Below are positions 63,861 through 64,000 of a DNA stretch of 64,000 nucleotides, piece by piece. The position numbers were made by a program, and so were the translations under genes. Positions within the stretch are counted from its first letter, which is position 1, and each line of letters opens with the position of its first letter. The notes beneath the pieces are model-generated. The model was not told where the DNA came from and did no database searches. It worked only from the letters and a program-made list of their open reading frames with translations. The DNA comes from Flavivirga spongiicola (lineage in GTDB: Bacteria > Bacteroidota > Bacteroidia > Flavobacteriales > Flavobacteriaceae), in the NCBI RefSeq assembly GCF_030540825.1, contig NZ_JAUOEO010000001.1, positions 2,143,001 to 2,207,000 of the forward strand, in the 5' to 3' direction.

Positions 63861-64000
63861 AAAAAGTTTTATCGGACACTACTGATTATCAAATTAATTA
63901 TCGCTTTTACAAAATCAGTAACCGCGAAGACCAAGGATTTACTTTATGATAACCATTGACTAATACAGGTGAATTTTTAGATAAATAAGCAATACTATTT

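Noticed and set aside
1..64000. CRISPR array or rRNA operon
   Set aside because: No regularly spaced direct repeats and no rRNA-like sequence were found on either strand.

Overview
The window is AT-rich and looks like a chromosome segment of a member of Flavobacteriaceae (Bacteroidota), probably marine. The evidence is the SusC/SusD outer-membrane pair driven by an ECF sigma/FecR cascade, TAnnTTTG-type promoter motifs, secreted proteins ending their signal peptides in -AQ, many Bacteroidota-type lipoproteins, and a tyrosine recombinase/RteC-like mobile module. No rRNA operon or CRISPR array is visible.

Layout. (1) 1-10 kb is an accessory zone of mostly single, minus-strand genes: an NAD(P)-binding protein, small secreted or lipoprotein genes, a YdeI-like protein, a GH43-like lipoprotein, a DUF4272 lipoprotein, an ECF sigma factor with an NTF2-like neighbour, a serine beta-lactamase-like hydrolase, an endonuclease/exonuclease/phosphatase lipoprotein and a beta-helix acyltransferase-like protein. 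At least four copies of an imperfect intergenic repeat of up to about 115 bp, two copies of a second promoter-like repeat and a nested palindrome separate them. (2) 10-16 kb holds a SulP transporter/universal stress protein pair, a cation:proton antiporter with a TrkA-N domain, and a membrane protein. (3) 16-23.4 kb is a glycogen operon, glgA-glgC-glgB, followed by a GH31 alpha-glucosidase; a 163-bp palindromic MITE-like element lies before the GH31 gene. (4) 23.6-31 kb carries two different two-component systems on either side of lepA. (5) 31-33.8 kb is a compact operon of a divergent Lgt-like membrane protein that lacks the usual catalytic His, a cysteine-rich radical SAM protein resembling the tetraether-lipid synthase family, and two paralogous mini membrane proteins. 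I regard it as a candidate undescribed lipid-modification system. (6) 33.8-37.4 kb is core: dusB, a LolC/E-like permease, rbfA, methylmalonyl-CoA epimerase and a CAT-anticodon tRNA.

(7) 37.4-52.8 kb is a 15.4-kb integrative element inserted in the 3' end of that tRNA and bounded by a 13-bp direct repeat. Its integrase sits at the right end, next to an RteC-like gene, two excisionase-like HTH genes and a replication module (DnaD-like and DnaC-like). The cargo is one defence operon with coupled or nearly touching genes: hsdR-hsdM-hsdS, then an AAA/ABC-type ATPase and an HNH nuclease (Septu-like pair), a 59-codon ORF, and a RadC-like JAB protein. (8) Just right of the element is the C-terminal relic of a second tyrosine recombinase, so the tRNA site has been used more than once.

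(9) 53.6-64 kb is a polysaccharide-utilisation-type locus: ECF sigma, FecR anti-sigma, a SusC with an N-terminal STN signalling domain, SusD, a terminator, and a large lipoprotein with an (alpha/alpha)6-glycosidase-like catalytic region. The expected circuit is ligand at SusC/STN, then FecR, then sigma, then susCD.
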